Shown: positions 53,671 to 64,000 of the stretch, piece after piece
Layout of the letters: every line of letters begins with the position of its first letter
Position numbering within the stretch: position 1 is the stretch's first letter
Source of the DNA: Baylisascaris procyonis
Taxonomy: Eukaryota; Nematoda; Chromadorea; Rhabditida; Ascarididae
DNA: 64,000 nt
Direction of reading: 5' to 3'
Assembly (NCBI GenBank): GCA_037389465.1
Contig: JAZARR010000080.1
Span: 1,448,734 to 1,512,733 of the forward strand
Made by a program: the position numbers and the translations under genes
Notes under the pieces: model-generated
The model's input: only the letters and a program-made list of their open reading frames with translations
What the model was told of the DNA's origin: nothing
Database searches by the model: none

Positions 53671-54825
53671 ATGGAAACAAAAATACAACCAATGGACGGC
53701 TACACGAGTATCTGGAATAATTCAGTAGCACATATTTCTACAACGTCACTCATTAGCAACACAATGCGGCACTTTAAGCTTGACTAATGTGGACTGCGCC
53801 GATGGGTTTTTAAAAATCATTGGTTGATGACCACAGATTTGTAACTTACATATCCAATCAAAAAAATAGGCAAATCAAGCTGATTTTAATAGACAAAAAA
53901 GCAAAAAATGGCAACCTCCAGCATTATGGCATAATTTGACTGTTATGGACCATTGTTAGTTCCAAAAGAAATACAGGTGAAGTGAAGCGTTTCTTCAGTT
54001 TAAGAAAGAGATCAGAGAATCTTTTTGAGGGGTACGACGAAAATGAGCAGTTTGATGCCAATAAATTGCATGAATTTGTTTTTCATCAGTCAACCTGCCT
54101 TTTACATTCTACTGTAAACGCAAGATTATTTCGTATAAGAAGAAATTTGTAATAGATAAGTTTTATAGTAATGAGGGAGTTTCACGAAACCTGATCGTAG
54201 GCGATAAGTCGGGAAATGCTGTCAATGACACAGTGAGGCAGCACCTATTTTTAACAACGCAACGAAACTTTAAGTTCACTCTAGAAATTTACGGTAACAA
54301 CGGCAGCGATGAATCTTTACTCGAAAATATTGAAATGTTTTATTGAGGTTTGCTGTTTCATTTTTATTATATTAGAATAAACGATACCGATCTGCTTAAT
54401 AAAAAAGGTAACGTATCGCAGGTAAGTATAAAACAGATATGCAGAGGATACTACAAAAGAATCCAAGGAATATGCAATACAAATCATTCCAGTCGCAGCA
54501 TGAAAAATGAAAAATTCTAAACCTTTGGCAACATTTTCGCGCAGAATGTTTCACATCGCGAATGAATCTGGAGTGAATACTATTAAGAACCGGGTGCATT
54601 TTCCGCGCACCTGAAAATGTTCAGTGCGTGAACTGCTGGGGTAGGCGAGGACAAACTCAAGAAAAATTTCAAAACGAATTTAGGAAAATATGTTGAAAAT
54701 TTATGGCAGAGAATGGGATCGAATTTCGCGCCACGACATTTCAAAGGCTCATTGCTGCAGATTTTGAGGAAAGTGGGATAAACGACGTGAACATTAAAAG
54801 GAAAAACGTCCGGAATACAACATGA
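53671..54825 (+). pseudogene. Decayed coding sequence of unknown family (frameshifts and stops)
   Basis: At least five protein-like open segments follow one another on the plus strand in shifting frames: 53671-53787 (METKIQPMDGYTSIW...), about 53823-54152 with an internal TGA at 53937, about 54084-54520 with an internal TGA at 54344 (contains RNLIVGDKSGNAVNDTV and KFTLEIYGNNGSDE), about 54510-54614, and 54607-54825 with a TGA at 54694. Their amino-acid makeup is unlike translated intron, which argues for a former single-exon gene or transposon ORF of roughly 380 codons. One segment has CVNCWGRRGQ, faintly like a broken CCHC knuckle, but I cannot assign a family. The intact ina-1 and bath-42 frames argue against poor assembly as the cause. 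Confidence 0.5.
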
Positions 54826-55980
54826 GGATTTAAGGCATTTTCAACTATTTGAATGCCCCAAATCACGTGAAATGACGAGATACACTAAATGGTTGTTCAA
54901 CCGCTCTCAAAACATTAATATTGAAAATTGAAGAGATCACTATTGCAAGTACTATCGTAGATCAGATGAGGTCTTTATGCTGAAAGCCGTATCATCACCT
55001 ATTGAGAGAAAAATTTATTTATATACTTTATTTATTTATTTTTGTCAATAAACGCAAATTACGAATGTCTCTTCATATCGTTTCCACCTCCAATTCGCTA
55101 AAGCTGTAAGGTGGGGGTGGTTATAAGGTCGTCTAGGCAACATTTATTTTTACTTTCGAGAGCAACATTATTCCCACTATTCAATTCGGTTACAACAGAT
55201 ATTCAATACTGAAACTGACATGGAATATAGAAGTTTTTATGAGAAAAGTATATATTATTATTTTCTAAGTAAATCTGAAAAACGTTTAGATCTCTATGTA
55301 ATATAGGGAAATTTGAAGGGTGGTTGGTCACCAGCAAGCTGCTTTCATATGTATTGGTGAGGCTCTAGGACATATCATCCACATATAGATTAAAACAGGT
55401 AGGTGGCCTAATTGATGAAACAGCGTGATAGCAAATCGGCGGTCTTCAGCTGAAAAAAAAAGCGATTATAGAGGAAACACTCCAGCAATTTCACCAGCAG
55501 CCATGACACGCCGACGCTTTGCAATTTCAGCTCCTTATATTTGCAGTATCTCCGCATGGACATCTTCAAGCGCTCTTTTCTGTATTACCTGAGGATTTAC
55601 AAAAACGCGCAATGTTATCTATCGTGTAAGGCGACTCCTCAACTGTTCTCTTTTCGGTAAGTTTAATTTGAAATTGTAATGCTAAACTCTGAACACATAT
55701 TCCATTAACATCTCATACTAGTGCGTAAGCAGAAAATGCCAGAATATTCAGATTCACAAAAACAACTATAATTCGCAAAATGAAGCTTAGCTCTAAACGT
55801 TTGCACCTTTTAGAATTTGGAACTAATCGGGGGAAACAGTCTCTACCTTCTGTGGTCGAAGTACAGTTATTGCAACATTTACTGCACTCTACAGTAGTGC
55901 AATAACAAGGCAGTGGAATATGATTATTTTGTAAAATTGACAACAGTTAATTTATGTACATATAAGAAAGAGGCAGATGA

Positions 55981-56105
55981 AATATAATTAACTGCATACA
56001 TATCAATCAGTACAACACTCAGAGGCACTGCCTATAGCAGAAAGAGAAGAAAATAAGGATAGCAGAAAATATTTGCACTTAATGCAACCATCACATAATG
56101 GTATA
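55981..56105. repeat. Diverged direct repeat, copy 1
   Basis: Shares long blocks in order with 56298-56425: ACAACACTCAGAG, CCTATAGCAGAAA, AGCAGAAAATATTT, CACTT, CATCACATA. Small gaps and substitutions separate the blocks, offset about 320 bp. Just beyond it, 56123-56131 and 56141-56149 form a perfect 9-bp inverted repeat (AATGCACAT/ATGTGCATT). Confidence 0.85.
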
Positions 56106-56297
56106 CATATATTTGCAATAATAATGCACATGAACCGTGGATGTGCATTGTAGATGACAACACCTGCAAAATATAGAGTATGGATACCGATATGTCTGGG
56201 AAACGTATGGGAGAACTATAAATCATTTCACCACCTAACTGGCTAGCTAGGTTGAATTTTTATTGTTCAACGATGATTTCCAATAGAAACCAAGAGA

Positions 56298-56416
56298 ATA
56301 TAATATATAATTTACTGCACATGCAACAACTACTACAACACTCAGAGACATTACCTATAGCAGAAACAGAGAAGAAGTAAGCAGAAAATATTTCCACTTG
56401 ATTTAAGCATCACATA

Positions 56417-56425
<9 letters not shown>
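56298..56425. repeat. Diverged direct repeat, copy 2
   Basis: Second copy of the block at 55981-56105. Where copy 1 continues with a short TATACATATAT stretch, copy 2 runs into the expanded AT microsatellite, so the microsatellite grew within one copy after duplication. Confidence 0.85.

Positions 56426-56504
<79 letters not shown>
56420..56504. repeat. (AT)n microsatellite, 85 bp
   Basis: Uninterrupted AT tract of about 42 units at the end of the second direct-repeat copy. Confidence 0.98.
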
Positions 56505-56509
<5 letters not shown>

Positions 56510-59048
56510 ATACAATCCACGTCGGAGACGTAAACGCGTCGAGCAGCAAATGAAAGTCATTGATATGTGTGACGTTTGGACTCAAACAGTACTCAGTGGG
56601 CAAGATACAGCAGACATGTAAAGAAAAATATCGATTTAGTCTACTGAAAGCATAAGAAAAGTAGTAGATCAGTAGCAACGAAAGGGCAGAATATTGCTGC
56701 TATACTCATCATCTCGAATCAACGCACAGCTGTACACTCACGATGGCTTGATGATTCTACAAGACGAAACGTCGCCTGGAGGAACAAGCGTTATTCACTG
56801 AAAGATGCGCTTACATTGGTTCCATATGAAGTTGTTATCGCACCGGCTGACTTCTTCTTTTGTACTGTCTTACGCGGCTGTAATTTGCTGATTTTCGAGG
56901 GCCGAATGTGCTATATCGGATTAACTAGTTTCACTTTTATAGGATAAATCCCAAAGGAAAAACGAATGAAGTCTGAATAAAAAACTAGTGCAGAAATTCC
57001 ACCACACTTTTTCGCTCAGAAGAAGGAAGAATTTCCTGCAGAGAACTTCAATCAATTTGTTTTTTTGAGCAACTCATGATTTCTACCGAAACTTTCCACT
57101 TAAAAATGTCCTCTGTAGCAGCCTTCCTCAGAATCGTGAGAGGCAAAACTGATGGAAAGTGAATTCATTTGATAGAAGAAACAAGGAAACAAGGGATGCA
57201 ATGTTTGAAAATTAAGCGCAGAAAGAAAATTTGACATCTTCGCATCCATAAACGGGAGCAGCACGGCAAAAACGAAATTTCGAAAGTTTTGAAATCGAGC
57301 AGATTTGTTTTTTAAAGAAAGGGGCTCTTGCATTCGTGCAAACTATCGGCCATTAGGCCTATTTTATTCGGCTTTCAAAACTTTTTAGAGTGCAGATATT
57401 GTCAGAAATATGAGCTAACAGCGCCAACGCTTCCAAACAATTACACTGTATTCCATAAACAACATTCCATGCTTATTGCCATTGCTATAATTCGTGTGTA
57501 TTGAGTCTTTTGAAGATGATCAGCTTGCCCACACATTTCAACTGAAAACATATTGATACCGATACCCAGTCCTCCTTTAAACAGACTTATTTAAAATACA
57601 CTTACTGCTGAGCGCAGCTTATTTATAAAGATTTAGAAGTCGAATACATGGATGGGATACAGCACAAGACAGGAAAAGGAGAAATATTTACAGGTAGAAC
57701 AAGGGATTCAGCTGGGGAAGAAGGGGAGATCTATGCAGGAGTCAAGTGACGCGTAACAAAGTTTGCGATTAAGAGTTTCCTGTAGTTCTTTTCATCAAAC
57801 GAAGAAGTGGCGTTTTCTAAAGAATTTTTAAATAAAAAAGACGGCCCAAATGTCTGCTGCCTAGAAAATGAATAAGCGCCAAGAAAACTGATAAAAAATA
57901 AGTTTGCTTGATAATAACAGCATGGCCCCTTTACGAACTGTGAACACAATGCAACATTAGAATGCAAGTGCTAATTGTTTCGCTGCTTGCTGGAAAAAAT
58001 AAGTTGAGCAAGAGGCAAGCCGAACAAGTAAAAAACGCCACACTCGTCAGCAAATGAAAACAAAATTTAAGAGCATAAATAGTCACACGCTCACTAAACT
58101 TGAGAGAAAAGTATTGTTTGGAATTTAATCTGTCAAGGGAGACAAGTATTGTGTGCAAATTTAAAAGTTTATACGTGCTATACCTGTTTCAGTCGATTGC
58201 AGCAAATTTCAGGATAAAATTTTCCAACTATCATAAGAAAAGAGTGCATTAAATCATAAGAAATGTGCGTGCAATCTTTCAAAAATTCATTTGTGCAATA
58301 ATGTTTTCGACCGAGGCGTTTCACTATTTATTGCCTATGTTTTTTGCCGTATTCATATTCCTAATGAATCAGGCACAAGAACTCTGTCTCCGCCTTTCTC
58401 ATGCACTTATTAGATAAATGTCGTTTACGCAAACTATCTTCCAATTGGGAAGCATTATGTCTTCCTCATGATTTTTAAAGTTGTAAAGTAATCGCGAAAG
58501 AACTTGTTCTGTTGAGTTGGACATAGGGACTGGGAGCAAGTGGCTCGATGAATGTTTAAAAATAAAATGTTCAGAAAATAAAATTTCCCGTGTTTGGAAA
58601 GGAAAATTTTTTAAAGCATTTCGCTTCTAGTGAATCGGTGGTTACAAGTTCAGTGATAGCATTGCTACCTCTTCGAATATTTCTTGAAAAACTTTTTCTT
58701 GAATTCTCGCCAAAATCCATCGGAATACTCTATATTAAAATCCTTTGTTGAATATCGTTCTGATCAATAGAAACTTTCACTTGTTTTCTTTGTTCACGTC
58801 ACCAGGCGTTCCTTTTGTTCGTTCGCTTATACTGTTCAATCTTAATGACTCATGCATCCTTTTAACATCATAAAAATAAAGAAGTCCTATGATTATCTAT
58901 GCCCCGTGGGGAAGGCCCTTTTACTAATAGCGGAACCGAACTAAACGAGAACCCAGAATCTATGAGGGGATACTTTTATCAGCTTATTGTGGTGTCTAAC
59001 AGATCTCATCATAATTATCGAACAACACTTTTACTAATGTTTAATCTG

Positions 59049-62000
59049 TAGGCTTAGGCTTAGGCTTAGGCTTAGGCTTAGGCTTAGGCTTAGGCTTAGG
59101 CTTAGGCTTAGGCTTAGGCTTAGGCTTAGGCTTAGGCTTAGGCTTAGGCTTAGGCTTAGGCTTAGGCTTAGGCTTAGGCTTAGGCTTAGGCTTAGGCTTA
59201 GGCTTAGGCTTAGGCTTAGGCTTAGGCTTAGGCTTAGGCTTAGGCTTAGGCTTAGGCTTAGGCTTAGGCTTAGGCTTAGGCTTAGGCTTAGGCTTAGGCT
59301 TAGGCTTAGGCTTAGGCTTAGGCTTAGGCTTAGGCTTAGGCTTAGGCTTAGGCTTAGGCTTAGGCTTAGGCTTAGGCTTAGGCTTAGGCTTAGGCTTAGG
59401 CTTAGGCTTAGGCTTAGGCTTAGGCTTAGGCTTAGGCTTAGGCTTAGGCTTAGGCTTAGGCTTAGGCTTAGGCTTAGGCTTAGGCTTAGGCTTAGGCTTA
59501 GGCTTAGGCTTAGGCTTAGGCTTAGGCTTAGGCTTAGGCTTAGGCTTAGGCTTAGGCTTAGGCTTAGGCTTAGGCTTAGGCTTAGGCTTAGGCTTAGGCT
59601 TAGGCTTAGGCTTAGGCTTAGGCTTAGGCTTAGGCTTAGGCTTAGGCTTAGGCTTAGGCTTAGGCTTAGGCTTAGGCTTAGGCTTAGGCTTAGGCTTAGG
59701 CTTAGGCTTAGGCTTAGGCTTAGGCTTAGGCTTAGGCTTAGGCTTAGGCTTAGGCTTAGGCTTAGGCTTAGGCTTAGGCTTAGGCTTAGGCTTAGGCTTA
59801 GGCTTAGGCTTAGGCTTAGGCTTAGGCTTAGGCTTAGGCTTAGGCTTAGGCTTAGGCTTAGGCTTAGGCTTAGGCTTAGGCTTAGGCTTAGGCTTAGGCT
59901 TAGGCTTAGGCTTAGGCTTAGGCTTAGGCTTAGGCTTAGGCTTAGGCTTAGGCTTAGGCTTAGGCTTAGGCTTAGGCTTAGGCTTAGGCTTAGGCTTAGG
60001 CTTAGGCTTAGGCTTAGGCTTAGGCTTAGGCTTAGGCTTAGGCTTAGGCTTAGGCTTAGGCTTAGGCTTAGGCTTAGGCTTAGGCTTAGGCTTAGGCTTA
60101 GGCTTAGGCTTAGGCTTAGGCTTAGGCTTAGGCTTAGGCTTAGGCTTAGGCTTAGGCTTAGGCTTAGGCTTAGGCTTAGGCTTAGGCTTAGGCTTAGGCT
60201 TAGGCTTAGGCTTAGGCTTAGGCTTAGGCTTAGGCTTAGGCTTAGGCTTAGGCTTAGGCTTAGGCTTAGGCTTAGGCTTAGGCTTAGGCTTAGGCTTAGG
60301 CTTAGGCTTAGGCTTAGGCTTAGGCTTAGGCTTAGGCTTAGGCTTAGGCTTAGGCTTAGGCTTAGGCTTAGGCTTAGGCTTAGGCTTAGGCTTAGGCTTA
60401 GGCTTAGGCTTAGGCTTAGGCTTAGGCTTAGGCTTAGGCTTAGGCTTAGGCTTAGGCTTAGGCTTAGGCTTAGGCTTAGGCTTAGGCTTAGGCTTAGGCT
60501 TAGGCTTAGGCTTAGGCTTAGGCTTAGGCTTAGGCTTAGGCTTAGGCTTAGGCTTAGGCTTAGGCTTAGGCTTAGGCTTAGGCTTAGGCTTAGGCTTAGG
60601 CTTAGGCTTAGGCTTAGGCTTAGGCTTAGGCTTAGGCTTAGGCTTAGGCTTAGGCTTAGGCTTAGGCTTAGGCTTAGGCTTAGGCTTAGGCTTAGGCTTA
60701 GGCTTAGGCTTAGGCTTAGGCTTAGGCTTAGGCTTAGGCTTAGGCTTAGGCTTAGGCTTAGGCTTAGGCTTAGGCTTAGGCTTAGGCTTAGGCTTAGGCT
60801 TAGGCTTAGGCTTAGGCTTAGGCTTAGGCTTAGGCTTAGGCTTAGGCTTAGGCTTAGGCTTAGGCTTAGGCTTAGGCTTAGGCTTAGGCTTAGGCTTAGG
60901 CTTAGGCTTAGGCTTAGGCTTAGGCTTAGGCTTAGGCTTAGGCTTAGGCTTAGGCTTAGGCTTAGGCTTAGGCTTAGGCTTAGGCTTAGGCTTAGGCTTA
61001 GGCTTAGGCTTAGGCTTAGGCTTAGGCTTAGGCTTAGGCTTAGGCTTAGGCTTAGGCTTAGGCTTAGGCTTAGGCTTAGGCTTAGGCTTAGGCTTAGGCT
61101 TAGGCTTAGGCTTAGGCTTAGGCTTAGGCTTAGGCTTAGGCTTAGGCTTAGGCTTAGGCTTAGGCTTAGGCTTAGGCTTAGGCTTAGGCTTAGGCTTAGG
61201 CTTAGGCTTAGGCTTAGGCTTAGGCTTAGGCTTAGGCTTAGGCTTAGGCTTAGGCTTAGGCTTAGGCTTAGGCTTAGGCTTAGGCTTAGGCTTAGGCTTA
61301 GGCTTAGGCTTAGGCTTAGGCTTAGGCTTAGGCTTAGGCTTAGGCTTAGGCTTAGGCTTAGGCTTAGGCTTAGGCTTAGGCTTAGGCTTAGGCTTAGGCT
61401 TAGGCTTAGGCTTAGGCTTAGGCTTAGGCTTAGGCTTAGGCTTAGGCTTAGGCTTAGGCTTAGGCTTAGGCTTAGGCTTAGGCTTAGGCTTAGGCTTAGG
61501 CTTAGGCTTAGGCTTAGGCTTAGGCTTAGGCTTAGGCTTAGGCTTAGGCTTAGGCTTAGGCTTAGGCTTAGGCTTAGGCTTAGGCTTAGGCTTAGGCTTA
61601 GGCTTAGGCTTAGGCTTAGGCTTAGGCTTAGGCTTAGGCTTAGGCTTAGGCTTAGGCTTAGGCTTAGGCTTAGGCTTAGGCTTAGGCTTAGGCTTAGGCT
61701 TAGGCTTAGGCTTAGGCTTAGGCTTAGGCTTAGGCTTAGGCTTAGGCTTAGGCTTAGGCTTAGGCTTAGGCTTAGGCTTAGGCTTAGGCTTAGGCTTAGG
61801 CTTAGGCTTAGGCTTAGGCTTAGGCTTAGGCTTAGGCTTAGGCTTAGGCTTAGGCTTAGGCTTAGGCTTAGGCTTAGGCTTAGGCTTAGGCTTAGGCTTA
61901 GGCTTAGGCTTAGGCTTAGGCTTAGGCTTAGGCTTAGGCTTAGGCTTAGGCTTAGGCTTAGGCTTAGGCTTAGGCTTAGGCTTAGGCTTAGGCTTAGGCT

Positions 62001-63907
62001 TAGGCTTAGGCTTAGGCTTAGGCTTAGGCTTAGGCTTAGGCTTAGGCTTAGGCTTAGGCTTAGGCTTAGGCTTAGGCTTAGGCTTAGGCTTAGGCTTAGG
62101 CTTAGGCTTAGGCTTAGGCTTAGGCTTAGGCTTAGGCTTAGGCTTAGGCTTAGGCTTAGGCTTAGGCTTAGGCTTAGGCTTAGGCTTAGGCTTAGGCTTA
62201 GGCTTAGGCTTAGGCTTAGGCTTAGGCTTAGGCTTAGGCTTAGGCTTAGGCTTAGGCTTAGGCTTAGGCTTAGGCTTAGGCTTAGGCTTAGGCTTAGGCT
62301 TAGGCTTAGGCTTAGGCTTAGGCTTAGGCTTAGGCTTAGGCTTAGGCTTAGGCTTAGGCTTAGGCTTAGGCTTAGGCTTAGGCTTAGGCTTAGGCTTAGG
62401 CTTAGGCTTAGGCTTAGGCTTAGGCTTAGGCTTAGGCTTAGGCTTAGGCTTAGGCTTAGGCTTAGGCTTAGGCTTAGGCTTAGGCTTAGGCTTAGGCTTA
62501 GGCTTAGGCTTAGGCTTAGGCTTAGGCTTAGGCTTAGGCTTAGGCTTAGGCTTAGGCTTAGGCTTAGGCTTAGGCTTAGGCTTAGGCTTAGGCTTAGGCT
62601 TAGGCTTAGGCTTAGGCTTAGGCTTAGGCTTAGGCTTAGGCTTAGGCTTAGGCTTAGGCTTAGGCTTAGGCTTAGGCTTAGGCTTAGGCTTAGGCTTAGG
62701 CTTAGGCTTAGGCTTAGGCTTAGGCTTAGGCTTAGGCTTAGGCTTAGGCTTAGGCTTAGGCTTAGGCTTAGGCTTAGGCTTAGGCTTAGGCTTAGGCTTA
62801 GGCTTAGGCTTAGGCTTAGGCTTAGGCTTAGGCTTAGGCTTAGGCTTAGGCTTAGGCTTAGGCTTAGGCTTAGGCTTAGGCTTAGGCTTAGGCTTAGGCT
62901 TAGGCTTAGGCTTAGGCTTAGGCTTAGGCTTAGGCTTAGGCTTAGGCTTAGGCTTAGGCTTAGGCTTAGGCTTAGGCTTAGGCTTAGGCTTAGGCTTAGG
63001 CTTAGGCTTAGGCTTAGGCTTAGGCTTAGGCTTAGGCTTAGGCTTAGGCTTAGGCTTAGGCTTAGGCTTAGGCTTAGGCTTAGGCTTAGGCTTAGGCTTA
63101 GGCTTAGGCTTAGGCTTAGGCTTAGGCTTAGGCTTAGGCTTAGGCTTAGGCTTAGGCTTAGGCTTAGGCTTAGGCTTAGGCTTAGGCTTAGGCTTAGGCT
63201 TAGGCTTAGGCTTAGGCTTAGGCTTAGGCTTAGGCTTAGGCTTAGGCTTAGGCTTAGGCTTAGGCTTAGGCTTAGGCTTAGGCTTAGGCTTAGGCTTAGG
63301 CTTAGGCTTAGGCTTAGGCTTAGGCTTAGGCTTAGGCTTAGGCTTAGGCTTAGGCTTAGGCTTAGGCTTAGGCTTAGGCTTAGGCTTAGGCTTAGGCTTA
63401 GGCTTAGGCTTAGGCTTAGGCTTAGGCTTAGGCTTAGGCTTAGGCTTAGGCTTAGGCTTAGGCTTAGGCTTAGGCTTAGGCTTAGGCTTAGGCTTAGGCT
63501 TAGGCTTAGGCTTAGGCTTAGGCTTAGGCTTAGGCTTAGGCTTAGGCTTAGGCTTAGGCTTAGGCTTAGGCTTAGGCTTAGGCTTAGGCTTAGGCTTAGG
63601 CTTAGGCTTAGGCTTAGGCTTAGGCTTAGGCTTAGGCTTAGGCTTAGGCTTAGGCTTAGGCTTAGGCTTAGGCTTAGGCTTAGGCTTAGGCTTAGGCTTA
63701 GGCTTAGGCTTAGGCTTAGGCTTAGGCTTAGGCTTAGGCTTAGGCTTAGGCTTAGGCTTAGGCTTAGGCTTAGGCTTAGGCTTAGGCTTAGGCTTAGGCT
63801 TAGGCTTAGGCTTAGGCTTAGGCTTAGGCTTAGGCTTAGGCTTAGGCTTAGGCTTAGGCTTAGGCTTAGGCTTAGGCTTAGGCTTAGGCTTAGGCTTAGG
63901 CTTAGGC
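59049..63907 (+). repeat. Telomere, (TTAGGC)n
   Basis: A partial unit TAGGC at 59049-59053 is followed by 4,854 bp of TTAGGC (809 units, 59054-63907) in which I see no variant. The G-rich strand runs 5' to 3' toward the window end, the orientation of a right chromosome end. TTAGGC is the canonical telomere repeat of many nematodes. Confidence 0.98.
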
Positions 63908-64000
63908 CAGGCCAGGCTAGGCCAGGCTTAGGCCAGGCTCAGGCCAGGCTAGGCCAGGCTTAGGCCAGGCTTAGGCTTAGGCTTAGCTTAGGCTAGGCTT
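63908..64000 (+). repeat. Degenerate telomere end with CCAGGC and TAGGC units
   Basis: The last ~93 bases mix TTAGGC with CCAGGC, CTAGGC, TCAGGC and a shortened TTAGC. Unlike the 4.85 kb before it, almost no two adjacent units agree. It is best read as low-coverage or miscalled sequence at the contig tip, with true variant units as the alternative. Confidence 0.85.

Larger units (their letters stand above)
54826..59048. other. Distal subtelomere, no intact gene recognised
   Basis: AT-rich sequence with a diverged direct duplication (55981-56105 and 56298-56425), an AT microsatellite, and scattered coding-like scraps on both strands (for example minus 56877-56815, 21 codons between TTACAG and GTAAGC). 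There is no satellite array or known subtelomeric repeat block before the telomere. Confidence 0.55.

Noticed and set aside
56351..56678. Minus-strand ORFs with long Tyr-Ile repeats
   Set aside because: They are translations of the AT microsatellite.
59049..64000. Internal satellite rather than a true telomere
   Set aside because: Uniform TTAGGC for 4.85 kb in outward G-strand orientation at the very end of the sequence is best explained as the chromosome end.

Overview
The window is the right-hand end of a nematode chromosome or scaffold. It ends in about 4.85 kb of uninterrupted TTAGGC repeat, the telomere repeat of Caenorhabditis, Ascaris and many other nematodes, with the G-rich strand running outward. 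The rest is AT-rich, intron-dense DNA with many TTTCAG/TTTTCAG 3' splice sites. The species cannot be named from the sequence.

I could resolve three genes exon by exon, all on the minus strand. Running inward from the telomere: (1) ina-1, a laminin-receptor type integrin alpha chain, 23 coding exons from 47780 to 22997, about 1165 residues, apparently complete from signal peptide to CGFFKR tail. (2) bath-42, a MATH-BTB (SPOP-type) Cullin-3 substrate adaptor, 8 coding exons from 16251 to 8776, 422 residues, complete. (3) cil-1, an INPP5K-like inositol polyphosphate 5-phosphatase, exons 1 and 2 at 4535-4401 and 1791-1540, running off the left edge. In every resolved gene the intron phases agree across all junctions. 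From memory, bath-42 and cil-1 are immediate neighbours (C50C3.8/C50C3.7) on C. elegans chromosome III, and ina-1 (F54G8.3) is on the same chromosome, so the block looks like conserved synteny.

Layout: 1-4535 cil-1 (partial, large introns); 4.6-8.8 kb no gene seen; 8.8-16.3 kb bath-42; 16.3-23.0 kb gene-poor with one strong inverted repeat; 23.0-47.8 kb ina-1; 47.8-59.05 kb subtelomere with one decayed coding sequence (53671-54825), a diverged direct duplication, an AT microsatellite and one possible tiny two-exon ORF; 59.05-64.0 kb telomere, whose last ~95 bases are degenerate in a way that looks like a read or basecalling artefact.

The three genes are not a pathway. ina-1 is a cell-surface adhesion receptor chain, bath-42 a ubiquitin-ligase adaptor and cil-1 a phosphoinositide phosphatase. 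I did not find a clearly new biological system. The points most worth checking are unique, gene-bearing sequence abutting the telomere directly, the decayed unknown coding sequence near it, the frequent non-YAG 3' splice sites, and several hairpins.
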